A model generated the notes under the pieces. The model made no database searches and was not told the DNA's origin. It saw only the letters and a list, made by a program, of their open reading frames with translations. The translations under genes and the position numbers were made by a program. 64,000 bases of DNA from Mycobacteriales bacterium (lineage in GTDB: Bacteria > Actinomycetota > Actinomycetes > Mycobacteriales > SCTD01), in assembly GCA_040902655.1 (NCBI GenBank), contig JBBDWV010000014.1, positions 96,952-160,951 of the forward strand, given 5' to 3'. Of this stretch, positions 22,862 through 31,872 are shown piece by piece; position 1 is the stretch's first letter, and each line of letters begins with the position of its first letter.

Positions 22862-23611
22862 TCAGGGCGACGACGCGCTGCGGTAGTGGTAGCTGGACGC
22901 GGCGGCGAAGCCGGCGTCGCCGTAGAGCGCTCGGGCCCCGTGGTTGCCGTCGAGTACCTGCAGCCAGGCGCGGGTGGCTCCGTGGCTCGCTGCCTGCTCG
23001 AGCAGGGTGCGCAGCACGGCGCGCCCGTAGCCGCGGCGGCGGGCGTCCGGGCGCACGGCCATGCAGAAGACACCCGCCCACTCCTCGACCAGGGCCAGTC
23101 GGGCAACCGCCGTCACGCCGGTGCTGTCCCGGATCGATCCGTAGAGGGCAGGTCCGCCGGTGAGCAGCCTGGACGCAACGGCGCGTGCCTGGGCACCACC
23201 GCGGCCGTCGATCGACCACCAGAGCCGCATCCAGTCCTCGTCGGGCGCCGTCTCGACCGAGGCGGCCACCGCCGACGTGAGGAGCCGGCGCAGAGCGGTG
23301 CTGACGTCGGCGACCTGGATCACGGTGGGCGTACGCACCGCGTAACCGCGGTCGGCAAGAAGATCGTCAAGGCCGGCCGGCTGCGCGGCAGGGCTGATCT
23401 GGAAGGTCGGCGTCAGGCCGCGTTGTCGGTAGATCCGCTCCACTTCCTCGACAGCGGCGCTCAGGTCGCGTGGCGCCCGGAGCGGGAGAACCGAATTGGC
23501 GCGTTGCGTGACACCCTGCGCCAGACGGACCAGCCAGCCGTCCACCTCGACGCTCTCCAGAGCAGGCCAGCCACGGTGCGTGAGTTCGTCCAGACGGTAC
23601 GGGGCAGTCAC
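22862..23611 (-). CDS. GNAT family N-acetyltransferase
   Basis: 249 residues from GTG 23611. The C-terminal half (about 130-245) is the GNAT domain, with the acetyl-CoA loop VRPDARRRGYGRAVLRTLLEQA and the late motif LQVLDGNHGARALYGDAGF. The N-terminal part (ESVEVDGWLVRLAQGVTQRANSVLPL) is typical of a two-part GNAT group in actinobacteria. The substrate is unknown. The start overlaps the stop of the upstream PaiB-like gene (GTGA). Confidence 0.88.
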   Translation of the reverse strand: MTAPYRLDELTHRGWPALESVEVDGWLVRLAQGVTQRANSVLPLRAPRDLSAAVEEVERIYRQRGLTPTFQISPAAQPAGLDDLLADRGYAVRTPTVIQVADVSTALRRLLTSAVAASVETAPDEDWMRLWWSIDGRGGAQARAVASRLLTGGPALYGSIRDSTGVTAVARLALVEEWAGVFCMAVRPDARRRGYGRAVLRTLLEQAASHGATRAWLQVLDGNHGARALYGDAGFAAASSYHYRSASSP

Positions 23612-24261
23612 GCCGGTCCGCGTGCCTGCAGGGACTGCTGCAGCCGGCGCAGCTGCTGGTCGGCGGCCCCCCGGTCACGGCCCAGCGCGCGCTGCTGCAG
23701 GCGCCGGGCGACGTCGCGCCGGTGTCGGGCGGGCTTGTGGTCGTCGAACTTGTACTTCGCCCGTACGTCGACCACGTGCAAGCGCAGAGCCCGGATGCCC
23801 GCGAGCATGCGGCCGTACGGCTCGCTGTCGACGGAGATGTCGGCGAAGTCCCGGTCGGGCTGGAAGTGCTCCAGCTGCCGCCTCAGCAGGTCGGCCTTGC
23901 CCACGGGGTCATCCACGATCTCGGCCCGGCACCTCAGCTGCACGGCGGCGTAGTAGCTCGTCGGGACGCCGTGCTCGGGCGGGACGTCAGGCGCAGCACG
24001 CCAGCCGGTCGGGACATAGGCGTAGTCATCCAGCACGGCCAGCAGGACACGGGAATCCGCTTGCAGCGCCGCCCACATCGGGTTCGAGCGAGCCAGATGC
24101 ACCAGCACCTGCTGCTCGCCCTGGAGGACGAAGTGGGTCGGCACCACCAGCGGCCAGCCGTCCGTGTCGCTGGTGACCAGCTGGCCGAAGTCACGTCCTT
24201 CACCCAGCCATGCCCGCCACTCGCGCTCGTCCAGCGCCGCGTCACAGGGATGGATCAACAT
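23608..24261 (-). CDS. FMN-binding negative transcriptional regulator (PaiB-like)
   Basis: 217 residues from ATG 24261. FMN-binding split-barrel protein: GQLVTSDTDGWPLVVPTHFVL and VHLARSNPMWAAL, with PTSYYAAVQLRCRAEIVDD in the middle. The Bacillus PaiB protein represses sporulation and protease genes, but most homologues are uncharacterised flavoproteins, so a regulatory role is only inferred. The C-terminal 35 residues are Arg/Gln-rich. It forms a coupled pair with the GNAT gene. Confidence 0.85.
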   Translation of the reverse strand: MLIHPCDAALDEREWRAWLGEGRDFGQLVTSDTDGWPLVVPTHFVLQGEQQVLVHLARSNPMWAALQADSRVLLAVLDDYAYVPTGWRAAPDVPPEHGVPTSYYAAVQLRCRAEIVDDPVGKADLLRRQLEHFQPDRDFADISVDSEPYGRMLAGIRALRLHVVDVRAKYKFDDHKPARHRRDVARRLQQRALGRDRGAADQQLRRLQQSLQARGPA

Positions 24262-24378
24262 CTCGGCAGCATAGTCATGCGTTCGAGTGCAGCTCCATGC
24301 ATATGTGCTGCTCCGGAGCGTCAGATCAGAACGGCGGGTCGTCGCCGGCCGGGTCTGTGCGGTGCCGACGCCCAGCCG

Positions 24379-24408
24379 TGGATATCTGGATGGTACGATT
24401 TGGATATC
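24379..24408. promoter_or_regulatory. Paired TGGATATC sites, candidate VapBC operator/promoter
   Basis: TGGATATC occurs at 24379-24386 and 24401-24408, exactly 22 bp apart (two helical turns), each centred on the palindrome GATATC. TACGAT at 24394-24399 between them could be a -10 hexamer. The second site ends 19 bp before the antitoxin start. The arrangement fits autorepression by a ribbon-helix-helix antitoxin. Confidence 0.5.
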
Positions 24409-24427
24409 AAACTGGGAGGTGTTGGCT

Positions 24428-24634
24428 GTGGCGAAGACGCTCGTTGACGTGCCTGCGGAGAAGTTGGCCCGGGCCGCGGAGGTTCTCGGAACCCGAACGA
24501 AGAAGGACACGATCACGCGGGCGCTCGACATCGTCGCCGCGCAGGGCGCGATGGGTGAGTTGCTCGCCTGGGCGCGGTCGGGTGACCTGCCCGACCTGGG
24601 CGACCCGGATGCCGTTCGCGACGCGACTCGGTGA
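24428..24634 (+). CDS. VapB-type antitoxin
   Basis: 68 residues from GTG 24428, eight bases after GGGAGG; a TTG at 24422 is too close to that site. The N-terminal AKTLVDVPAEKLARAAEVLG plus TKKDTITRALDIVAAQGA is the ribbon-helix-helix DNA-binding pattern of VapB proteins (one beta strand, two helices), and the C-terminal tail (about 45-68) would wrap the toxin. Its stop overlaps the toxin start (GTGA). It should both neutralise the PIN toxin and repress the operon. Confidence 0.85.
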   Translation: MAKTLVDVPAEKLARAAEVLGTRTKKDTITRALDIVAAQGAMGELLAWARSGDLPDLGDPDAVRDATR

Positions 24635-25068
24635 ACCTCTACCTCCTCGACGCCTCCGCGTTCCATCGGCTTGGACGCAGCGCGCAGGTCGCCGCGGCGG
24701 TCGAGGAGTGGAACGCCAGGGCGGTTCCGGCGGCGTGCTCGCCGATGCGACTGGAAATCTGCTACTCCGCGCGAAGCGAGTCCGAGCATGCGCGCCTGGC
24801 GGGGATCCTCGAGGCGTTCATCCCGCTGGACACGACTCCGGATGTCACTCGGCGCGCGGAAGAGTTGCAGCGCCGGCTGTTCGCGGCCGGAGCGGGACGG
24901 GCGGCGGGTGCCGTCGATCTTCTGCTTGCGGCGACCGCGCTGGAGTACCGAGCCGTCCTTCTGCACTACGACCAAGACTTCGACCTCTGCCAGGAGGTCG
25001 AACCGGCACTGCTGAGCCAGTGGGTGGTTCCGCGGCGCATCAGTGTGCGAAGTGCCGGGTCCCGGTGA
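24631..25068 (+). CDS. VapC-type PIN-domain ribonuclease toxin
   Basis: 145 residues from GTG 24631. PIN acidic residues are D7 ([11 protein letters not shown]), E42 ([11 protein letters not shown]), D96 ([12 protein letters not shown]) and D114/D116 (HYDQDFD), the complete set for Mg2+-dependent RNA cleavage. VapC toxins cut tRNAs or rRNA; the target here is unknown. Coupled to the antitoxin by GTGA. The 3' end overlaps the convergent purH by 29 bp, so the module was placed against a core gene without breaking it. Confidence 0.9.
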   Translation: MNLYLLDASAFHRLGRSAQVAAAVEEWNARAVPAACSPMRLEICYSARSESEHARLAGILEAFIPLDTTPDVTRRAEELQRRLFAAGAGRAAGAVDLLLAATALEYRAVLLHYDQDFDLCQEVEPALLSQWVVPRRISVRSAGSR

Positions 25069-26593
25069 GGTAGATCGTGATGCCGGCGTTCTTCGCCGCC
25101 GCGACGACCTCCTCGTCGCGCACCGACCCGCCGGGCTGGACCACGGCGCGGACGCCGGCGTCCAGGAGCACGAGAAGCCCGTCGGCGAAAGGGAAGAACG
25201 CATCCGACGCCGCCACCGACCCGACCGCCCGCTCCCCCGCCCGCTCCACGGCGAGCCGCGCGGCGTCCACCCGGTTCACCTGGCCCATGCCCACGCCGAC
25301 CGTGGCGCCATCTGCCGCGAGCAGGATCGCGTTGCTCTTGACCGCGCGTACGGCCCGCCAGGCGAAGGCCAGCTCGGCCAGCAGCGCGGCGTCTGCCGGC
25401 TCCCCCGCGGCGAGCGTCCAGCTCGCCGGGTCGTCCCCGGGCGCGTCGAGCGCGTCCGCGTCCTGCAACAGCACCCCGCCGTTCACCGGGCGCAGCTCCA
25501 CGCCCCGGCCACCGAAACCACCGGTGCGCAACAGGCGGATCGAGGGCTTCCTCGACAACAGCTCGACCACGCCGTCGTCGTACGCCGGGGCGACGACCAC
25601 CTCGGTGAACACGTCCGCGATCTGCTCGGCCATCGCGAGGGAGACCGGCCGGTTGGCCGCGATCACGCCACCGAAGGCCGACACCGGGTCGCAGGCGTGC
25701 GCCTTGGCGTGCGCGTCGGCGATGTCGCCGGCCACCGCGATCCCGCACGGGTTGGCGTGCTTGATGATGGCCACGCACGGCTCGGCGAAGTCGTTCGCGG
25801 CGCGCAGCGCGGCGTCGGTGTCGACGTAGTTGTTGTACGACATGGCCTTGCCGTGCAGCTGCTGCGCCGAGGCGAGCGTGTCCGCCCCGCCCGGCGCCAG
25901 GTACAACGCCGCACCCTGGTGCGGGTTCTCGCCGTAGCGCAGCACCGCGGAGCGCTCCCAGGTCGCGCCGAGGAAGGCCGGGAAGCGCTCCTCGTCCGCC
26001 GGCGCGTAGCCGGAGGAGAACCACGAGGCGACCGCCGTGTCGTACGCCGCGGTGTGCGCGAAGGCCTGCGCCGCCAGGCGCTTTCGCTGCTCCAGTGTCG
26101 TGCCGCCCTGCCGGACGGCCCCGAGCACCTCGCCGTACGACGCGGGGTCCACGACCACCGCCACCGAGGGGTGGTTCTTGGCCGCGGCGCGCACCATCGT
26201 CGGCCCGCCGATGTCGATCTGCTCGACACACTCCTCCGGTGCGGCGCCCGACGCGACCGTCTCGGTGAAGGGGTAGAGGTTGACCACGACCAGCTCGAAC
26301 GGCTCGATGTCGAGCTGCTCGAGCTGCGCGATGTGGTCGGTGAGCCTCAGGTCGGCCAGGATGCCGGCGTGCACCTTCGGGTGCAGCGTCTTGACCCGTC
26401 CGTCCAGACACTCCGGGAAGCCGGTCAGCTGGTCCACCGGCGTGACGGCGACACCGGCCTCGCGCAGCCGGGCGGCGGTCGAGCCGGTGGAGACGAGCTC
26501 GACGCCGGCGTCGGCCAGCCCCCGGCCCAGCTCGACCAGCCCTGCCTTGTCGTAGGTGCTGAGCAGCGCGCGGCGCACTCGGGTGCGGGTCAT
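25040..26593 (-). CDS. purH: Bifunctional AICAR transformylase/IMP cyclohydrolase
   Basis: 517 residues from ATG 26593. The N-terminal IMP cyclohydrolase (MGS-like) domain carries [52 protein letters not shown] and [11 protein letters not shown]. The C-terminal transformylase domain has [14 protein letters not shown], the catalytic KHANPCG and [11 protein letters not shown]. It performs the last two steps of IMP synthesis using 10-formyl-THF. Coupled to purN by an ATGA overlap. Confidence 0.97.
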   Translation of the reverse strand: MTRTRVRRALLSTYDKAGLVELGRGLADAGVELVSTGSTAARLREAGVAVTPVDQLTGFPECLDGRVKTLHPKVHAGILADLRLTDHIAQLEQLDIEPFELVVVNLYPFTETVASGAAPEECVEQIDIGGPTMVRAAAKNHPSVAVVVDPASYGEVLGAVRQGGTTLEQRKRLAAQAFAHTAAYDTAVASWFSSGYAPADEERFPAFLGATWERSAVLRYGENPHQGAALYLAPGGADTLASAQQLHGKAMSYNNYVDTDAALRAANDFAEPCVAIIKHANPCGIAVAGDIADAHAKAHACDPVSAFGGVIAANRPVSLAMAEQIADVFTEVVVAPAYDDGVVELLSRKPSIRLLRTGGFGGRGVELRPVNGGVLLQDADALDAPGDDPASWTLAAGEPADAALLAELAFAWRAVRAVKSNAILLAADGATVGVGMGQVNRVDAARLAVERAGERAVGSVAASDAFFPFADGLLVLLDAGVRAVVQPGGSVRDEEVVAAAKNAGITIYLTGTRHFAH

Positions 26594-27195
26594 CGGAATC
26601 TCACGGTCCTTCCCTCGACGGTCCAGCCCTCGCGCGCCAGCCGCCGCACTGCCTCGACGTAGAGCGGTTGCTCCACGTCCTGGATCCTCGCGTGCAGCGA
26701 GGCCTCGTCGTCGTCCTCCCGCACCGGTACCGCAGCCTGCGCCACGACCGGTCCGGTATCGACTCCCTCGTCCACCAGATGCACGGTCACGCCCGTCAAC
26801 CGCACGCCGTACGCGAGTGCCTCGGCCACCGCGTGCGCGCCCGGGAACGCCGGCAGCAGCGCAGGATGGGTGTTCACCACGCGGTGCGGGAACCGGGTCA
26901 GGAAGTCGGCGCCGAGAATGCGCATGAAACCGGCGCAGACGACGAGGTCGGGGGCGTACGACGCGACCGCGTCGGCAAGCGTCGTGTTCCAGCGCGCCCG
27001 GTCGGGAGAGTCGGCCGGCGCCGCGGTGAAGGTCGGGACACCGGCTGCGGCGGCCCGGTCGAGCGCCCGGATCCCGCGGCGGTCGCTGCCGACCGCGACC
27101 ACGCGTGCGCCGAAGGCGGGGTCGGCGCAGGCGTCCAGCAGGGCCTGCAAGGTGTTGCCGGTGCCGGAGGCCAGCACGACCAGGCGTGCGGACAG
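26590..27195 (-). CDS. purN: Phosphoribosylglycinamide formyltransferase, probable CTG start
   Basis: 201 residues if started at CTG 27195. PurN signatures: [19 protein letters not shown] (nucleotide loop), [15 protein letters not shown] (catalytic Asn region), [17 protein letters not shown] (active-site His) and [16 protein letters not shown]. It formylates GAR in purine synthesis. A stop codon precedes the frame, and between it and the conserved first beta strand there is no ATG, GTG or TTG. The GTG at 27177 would delete the start of that strand. GAGGAG lies six bases before the CTG. Downstream purH is coupled by ATGA. Confidence 0.93.
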   Translation of the reverse strand: MSARLVVLASGTGNTLQALLDACADPAFGARVVAVGSDRRGIRALDRAAAAGVPTFTAAPADSPDRARWNTTLADAVASYAPDLVVCAGFMRILGADFLTRFPHRVVNTHPALLPAFPGAHAVAEALAYGVRLTGVTVHLVDEGVDTGPVVAQAAVPVREDDDEASLHARIQDVEQPLYVEAVRRLAREGWTVEGRTVRFR

Positions 27196-27290
27196 GACGT
27201 GCTCCTCGAGTGACTGCGGGAGGCGGTGCCGTCAGGGACCGCCGCTGAAGGATCACCGCCCGCGACCGTTCGGCGCGGGCAGCGAGCAGT

Positions 27291-27746
27291 CTAGGAGAAG
27301 GGGCCGGGCTGCCCGGTCCCGCCGGTGTACGGCGTCTGCGGGCCCGTCCCGCCCGGCCCTCCGCCCCACGGGCCTGCTCCCGGAGGGGGTCCGCCGGGAC
27401 TGCCGGGACTGCCGGGACTGCCGGGGCCGCCGGCACCGGAGCTCATCAGGGCGACCAGCGTCGAGGTGTTCTCGCCGATCCGGAAGAGCACCGCGATGAG
27501 CTCCATCCACATCCGTGCGAACACCAGGTAGAGCAAGGTGCCGAGCGGGACGAAGATCAGCCCGAGGACGATCCCGACGCCGCCGAGCGACAGGACCCGC
27601 AGCAGGAAGACCAGCCCGCCGAGCAGGATGAGGACCACGAGGATCCCGTAGATGACGCGCAGGAACTTCAGCGTGACGAACGTCGTGAAGCTGAAGTCGA
27701 ACAGGCCGCCGATGAAACTCTTCGCGTCCGTCTGCTGGGCACTCAT
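27291..27746 (-). CDS. DUF4282 membrane protein with Gly/Pro-rich tail
   Basis: 151 residues from ATG 27746. Residues 1-100 are the DUF4282 domain: [20 protein letters not shown], two hydrophobic helices ([19 protein letters not shown] and [18 protein letters not shown]) and [17 protein letters not shown]. The tail is Gly/Pro/Ser-rich with three GSP repeats coded by GGGACTGCC triplets at 27396-27422. The function is unknown. It lies between purN and the divergently transcribed DUF4190 gene. Confidence 0.82.
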   Translation of the reverse strand: MSAQQTDAKSFIGGLFDFSFTTFVTLKFLRVIYGILVVLILLGGLVFLLRVLSLGGVGIVLGLIFVPLGTLLYLVFARMWMELIAVLFRIGENTSTLVALMSSGAGGPGSPGSPGSPGGPPPGAGPWGGGPGGTGPQTPYTGGTGQPGPFS

Positions 27747-27897
27747 CGTCGCTCCTCGTCTGGGGCCGATGCTCCTCCACCGGACGGTAGCGAGGCGACG
27801 AGCGACAGGAGGCACGACGCGCCGGGCACCGCCGTCGGTTCCGACGGACCGACAGGGGCAGGACCGTGACGATGACCAGCCCGAGCCGGGAGGACCC

Positions 27898-28335
27898 ATG
27901 AGCAGCCCACAGGACCCGTACCGTCCGCCGACCACCCCGCCGGGCCACGCCGGTCCGGGCGCCTTCGGCGAGCCCGTTCCCCGCGCCGCCCGCAACGGGC
28001 TGGGCGTCGCCGCGCTGGTGCTCGGCATCCTCAGCCTGGTCAGCTGGTTCCTGTTCGTCGGCGGGATCTTCGGCGTGGTCGCCGTCGTCCTGGGTCTGGT
28101 GGGGCGAGGGCGGGCCAAGCGGGGCGAGGCGACCAACGGCGGGATGGCCCTGGCCGGCGTCATCACCGGCATGGTGGGAGTGTTGCTGACGATCCTGGTC
28201 ATCGCCGGCGTCGTGTCGCTGCTGGGCGGCGGCAAGCTGACCAATCTCACCGAGTGCCTCCAGCAGGCCGGCAGCGACCAGGCCGCGATCGACAGGTGCG
28301 CCGCGGAGTTCGAGGAGGTCGTCCGCGGGGGCTGA
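27898..28335 (+). CDS. DUF4190 domain membrane protein
   Basis: 145 residues from ATG 27898, preceded by GGGAGGA. A Pro-rich N-terminus (PQDPYRPPTTPPGHAGPG) is followed by the DUF4190 helical pair: NGLGVAALVLGILSLVSWFLF and GGIFGVVAVVLGLVGRGRAKRGEATNGGMALAGVITGMVGVLLTILV. A small C-terminal domain with two cysteines (ECLQQAGSDQAAIDRCAAEF) probably lies outside the membrane. The function is unknown. It is transcribed against the surrounding leftward operon. Confidence 0.85.
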   Translation: MSSPQDPYRPPTTPPGHAGPGAFGEPVPRAARNGLGVAALVLGILSLVSWFLFVGGIFGVVAVVLGLVGRGRAKRGEATNGGMALAGVITGMVGVLLTILVIAGVVSLLGGGKLTNLTECLQQAGSDQAAIDRCAAEFEEVVRGG

Positions 28336-28361
28336 ACGGGCGGGGCGCAGGCCGCCCGATC

Positions 28362-29555
28362 TCAGGAGCGCCCGAGCAGGCGGCCGCGGCGGAGCAGGGC
28401 ACCGGCGACGGAACCGACCGCGACCACCGTCGCCACGGCCAGCGCCACCCGCCACGGCGACGGGCCCACCTGCACGAGCCGGGCCCCCCCGACCGCGCCG
28501 CCGGACAGCCAGGCCAGCAGCCAGACCGCGGCACCGCAGACCGGCCCGACGAGCGCCGCCTCGGTCACCGTGCGCACCCGTCCCGGCTCGTCGGCGGCGA
28601 GTTCAGCGATGACCATCCGGCCGGCGACGGCACCGGCGACGAGCGGGACGACAAGGCCGGCTACCCCCACCCACCCGGGCACTGCCGTGTCCGGGAGGGC
28701 GGCGAGCAGGGGCAACGCAGGGACCGGCCCGACCTCGTGGGCGGACGGACTCACGACGGTGCCGACCCCGACGGCGAAGCCGGGGCCGGCCAGCCAGGCG
28801 ACGGCCCAGACGACGGCGTTCGGGAGCAGGGCCAGGCAGGCCAGCAGCAGGGCGATCCCGCCGACCACGCCGGGCTCACTGGAGCCGGCCAGTTCGGCGG
28901 CACGCGCCCCGTGGAAGGCCAGCGAGCCACCGGCCAGGACCGCGCCGGCAGCGATCGACAGGGCGGCCGCGGCCGCCGCGGCCTGCACCAGCCGCCGGGT
29001 ACGCCGGGACAGCGCGTGCCAGGCTGCCCGCCACAGCCGGCCCGGGCACAGCACGCCGAAGGCTGCGCCTGCAAGGCCCACGGCCAGCCCGGCGAGCAGG
29101 GACTGCACCGGCGAGACGTACACGTCCGGGTCGGTGGCGGCCACCGCCACGGCGGCCACGAGCAGGGCGTACGGCCCGGCGATCCACAGCGTCAGCGTCA
29201 TGGCCGCGCGTACCCGCGCCGGGCGGACGTCGCGAGCGGCGACGGCGGCGAAACGGGCCAGCAGCGCGAGGGGCAGCAGCAACAACCCGATCGGCGTCAG
29301 CGCGTAGCGCCCGCCGGGCACGTCCAGCGACGCGCCGTGCGCGACCAGCCACAGCCGCGCGGCGTTGCGCAGCGCCTCCCCGGCCCCGGCACCCGAACGG
29401 CTGTCGGTGCCCCAGACGAGCAGCGCCGGCACGACCACGCAGAGCAGCCCCACCGCAGTGGTCCACAGCGCCGCGGCGGCACCAGCACCGACACCGCTGC
29501 GGGTCGGGGACGAGCGCAGGGACGTGGGTGCGGGGCGGTTCAGCGTCTCGGTCAT
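28362..29555 (-). CDS. DUF6350 polytopic membrane protein (PerM-like)
   Basis: 397 residues from ATG 29555; an in-frame start 12 codons upstream is possible. About 10 hydrophobic helices fill the protein, very rich in Ala, Val and Leu. The position directly downstream of sucD and upstream of purN/purH is that of the DUF6350 family (the mycobacterial homologue is PerM, linked to cell division under stress). The assignment rests on the topology and neighbourhood more than on a motif. Confidence 0.75.
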   Translation of the reverse strand: MTETLNRPAPTSLRSSPTRSGVGAGAAAALWTTAVGLLCVVVPALLVWGTDSRSGAGAGEALRNAARLWLVAHGASLDVPGGRYALTPIGLLLLPLALLARFAAVAARDVRPARVRAAMTLTLWIAGPYALLVAAVAVAATDPDVYVSPVQSLLAGLAVGLAGAAFGVLCPGRLWRAAWHALSRRTRRLVQAAAAAAALSIAAGAVLAGGSLAFHGARAAELAGSSEPGVVGGIALLLACLALLPNAVVWAVAWLAGPGFAVGVGTVVSPSAHEVGPVPALPLLAALPDTAVPGWVGVAGLVVPLVAGAVAGRMVIAELAADEPGRVRTVTEAALVGPVCGAAVWLLAWLSGGAVGGARLVQVGPSPWRVALAVATVVAVGSVAGALLRRGRLLGRS

Positions 29556-29625
29556 GGCGCTGACGACTGTCCCAGCCACTGGACGAACCACGGGTGCGGC
29601 TCGCCGACATCCACCGGAGACAGGG

Positions 29626-30519
29626 TCAGGCGGTGCGTGAGCGCATGATCTCCCGCATCAGCGCGGCGGTGGCCGACGGCGTCTTGCCGACCTTGACCCC
29701 GGCCGCCTCGAGCGCCTCCTGCTTGGCCTGCGCGGTGCCGGAGGAGCCGGACACGATCGCACCGGCATGGCCCATCGTCTTGCCCTCGGGAGCGGTGAAA
29801 CCGGCGACGTACCCGACGACCGGTTTGGTCACGCTCGCCTTGATGTAGTCGGCCGCGCGCTCCTCGGCGTCCCCGCCGATCTCGCCGATCATGACGATGG
29901 CGTCGGTCTCCGGGTCCTTCTCGAACGCCTCGAGCGCGTCGATGTGCGTGGTGCCGATGACCGGGTCCCCGCCGATGCCGATGGCGGTCGAGAAGCCGAA
30001 CTCCCGCAGCTCGTACATCATCTGGTAGGTCAGCGTGCCGGACTTGGAGACCAGGCCGATACGCCCGGCCTTCGGCGCGATCGACGCCGGGATGATGCCG
30101 GCGTTGGACTTCCCGGGGCTGATCAGGCCGGGGCAGTTGGGCCCGATGATGCGGGTGCTCTTGCCCTTGCCGGCCTTGGACATCGAAGAGGCGAAGAACC
30201 AGGCGCTGTCCTGCACCGGGATGCCCTCGGTGATGACGACCGCCAGCGGGATCTGCGCATCGATGGCCTCGACGACCGCGGCCTTGGCGAACGCGGGCGG
30301 GACGAAGATGACGCTGACGTCGGCTTCCGTCTCCTTCATCGCCTCGGCCACGGTCGCGAAGACCGGGATGCCGTCGACGTCGCTGCCGGCCTTCCTCGGG
30401 TTCACGCCTCCGACCACGTTGGTGCCGGAGGCCACCATGCGTCGGGTGTGCTTGGTGCCCTCGGAGCCGGTGATGCCCTGGACGATGACCCTGGAGGAGT
30501 CGGTCAGGAAGATGGCCAT
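29626..30519 (-). CDS. sucD: Succinyl-CoA synthetase alpha subunit
   Basis: 297 residues from ATG 30519. CoA-binding Rossmann start [61 protein letters not shown] and the phosphohistidine loop [16 protein letters not shown] with the catalytic His. With SucC it makes succinyl-CoA or ATP/GTP in the TCA cycle. The ATG shares one base with the sucC stop (TAATG). Confidence 0.97.
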   Translation of the reverse strand: MAIFLTDSSRVIVQGITGSEGTKHTRRMVASGTNVVGGVNPRKAGSDVDGIPVFATVAEAMKETEADVSVIFVPPAFAKAAVVEAIDAQIPLAVVITEGIPVQDSAWFFASSMSKAGKGKSTRIIGPNCPGLISPGKSNAGIIPASIAPKAGRIGLVSKSGTLTYQMMYELREFGFSTAIGIGGDPVIGTTHIDALEAFEKDPETDAIVMIGEIGGDAEERAADYIKASVTKPVVGYVAGFTAPEGKTMGHAGAIVSGSSGTAQAKQEALEAAGVKVGKTPSATAALMREIMRSRTA

Positions 30520-31691
30520 TACGCAGCAGCTCCAGCAAGCTCGGCGGCCTTGTCGGCCGCGCCGTCCATGGTGTCGACGACCGTCACGAGCGGGTGGGCG
30601 GCCTCCGCGAGGATGCGACGCCCCTCCTCGACGTTGTTGCCGTCCAGTCGTACGACGAGCGGCTTGGTGGCCGCCCCGCCGAGCATGCCGAGCGCCTGCA
30701 CGATGCCGTTGGCGACCGCGTCGCAGGAAGTGATTCCGCCGAAGACGTTGACGAACACCGAGCGGACGTCCGGGTCGGACAGGATGATCTCGAGGCCGTC
30801 GGCCATCACCTGCGCGGAGGCGCCGCCGCCGATGTCGAGGAAGTTGGCCGGCTTGACCCCGCCGTGTGCCTCGCCGGCGTAGGCGACGACGTCGAGGGTG
30901 CTCATGACCAGACCCGCACCGTTGCCGATGATGCCGACCGCACCGTCGAGCTTGACGTAGTTCAGGCCCTTCTTCTTGGCCCGCCCCTCGAGGTCGTCCT
31001 CGGCCACGACGTCGGCGTACGCGTCGAAGACGTCCTGGTGCCGGAATTCGGCGTTGCCGTCCAGGGTGACCTTGCCGTCGAGCGCGACGATGCGGCCGTC
31101 AGGGGTGCGGCACAGCGGGTTGACCTCGACGAGGGTGGCCTCCTCCTCGACGAACACCTTCCACAGGCTGACGAGGATGCGGGTGACCTCGTCGATCACG
31201 TCGGCCGGGATCCGACCGGCCTCGGCGATCTCGCGCGCCTTCTTCTCGTCGACGCCCTCGACCGGGTCGACGGCGATCCGGGCCAGCGCCTCCGGTCGCT
31301 CCACGGCGAGCTGCTCGATCTCCATGCCACCCTCGGCGCTGCACATCGCCAGGTAGCAGCGGTTCGCGCGGTCCAGCAGGAACGAGACGTAGTACTCCAC
31401 CTCGATGTCGCTGGCCTCGGTGACGAGCACCTTGCGCACCAGATGGCCCTTGATGTCGAGGCCGAGGATGCCTTGCGCCTTCTCGACGGCCTCGTCCGGC
31501 GTCTCGGCCAGCTTCACGCCGCCCGCCTTGCCACGCCCGCCGGTCTTGACCTGGGCCTTGACGACCACCGGCTTGCCGATCCGCTCGGCGACGGCGCGGG
31601 CGGCCGGCGCCGAGTCGACCGTCTCGCCGGGCAGCACCGGCACACCGTGCTTGGCGAAGAGCTCCTTCGCCTGGTACTCCATGAGGTCCAC
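30519..31691 (-). CDS. sucC: Succinyl-CoA synthetase beta subunit
   Basis: 390 residues from GTG 31691 ([20 protein letters not shown]), the usual N-terminus and length. ATP-grasp features: [39 protein letters not shown], and the C-terminal ligase part [21 protein letters not shown] with [12 protein letters not shown]. An ATG three codons in is an alternative start. First gene of sucC-sucD. Confidence 0.96.
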   Translation of the reverse strand: MDLMEYQAKELFAKHGVPVLPGETVDSAPAARAVAERIGKPVVVKAQVKTGGRGKAGGVKLAETPDEAVEKAQGILGLDIKGHLVRKVLVTEASDIEVEYYVSFLLDRANRCYLAMCSAEGGMEIEQLAVERPEALARIAVDPVEGVDEKKAREIAEAGRIPADVIDEVTRILVSLWKVFVEEEATLVEVNPLCRTPDGRIVALDGKVTLDGNAEFRHQDVFDAYADVVAEDDLEGRAKKKGLNYVKLDGAVGIIGNGAGLVMSTLDVVAYAGEAHGGVKPANFLDIGGGASAQVMADGLEIILSDPDVRSVFVNVFGGITSCDAVANGIVQALGMLGGAATKPLVVRLDGNNVEEGRRILAEAAHPLVTVVDTMDGAADKAAELAGAAA

Positions 31692-31872
31692 GGGGGGTCC
31701 GATCTCGTCGACGGATGCAACTCTTGCGCGTTGCTCGCGAGGGTAGCCACGGTGCGGCAGGCACGAACACCCCACCCCGGGCGGTGTGACGCAGCACACT
31801 GGGGACGTCCACACCCGGTCGCTGCACCTTCCCAGCTCCCGACCGGTCCCTCCTCGTCCCCGGAGACGTCCC

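Noticed and set aside
31784-31799. GTGTG-N6-CACAC as a CRP-type site between sucC and the S15-like gene
   Set aside because: The spacing between TGTG and CACA is 6, not the 8 required for a CRP/GlxR site, so it is only a short chance palindrome.
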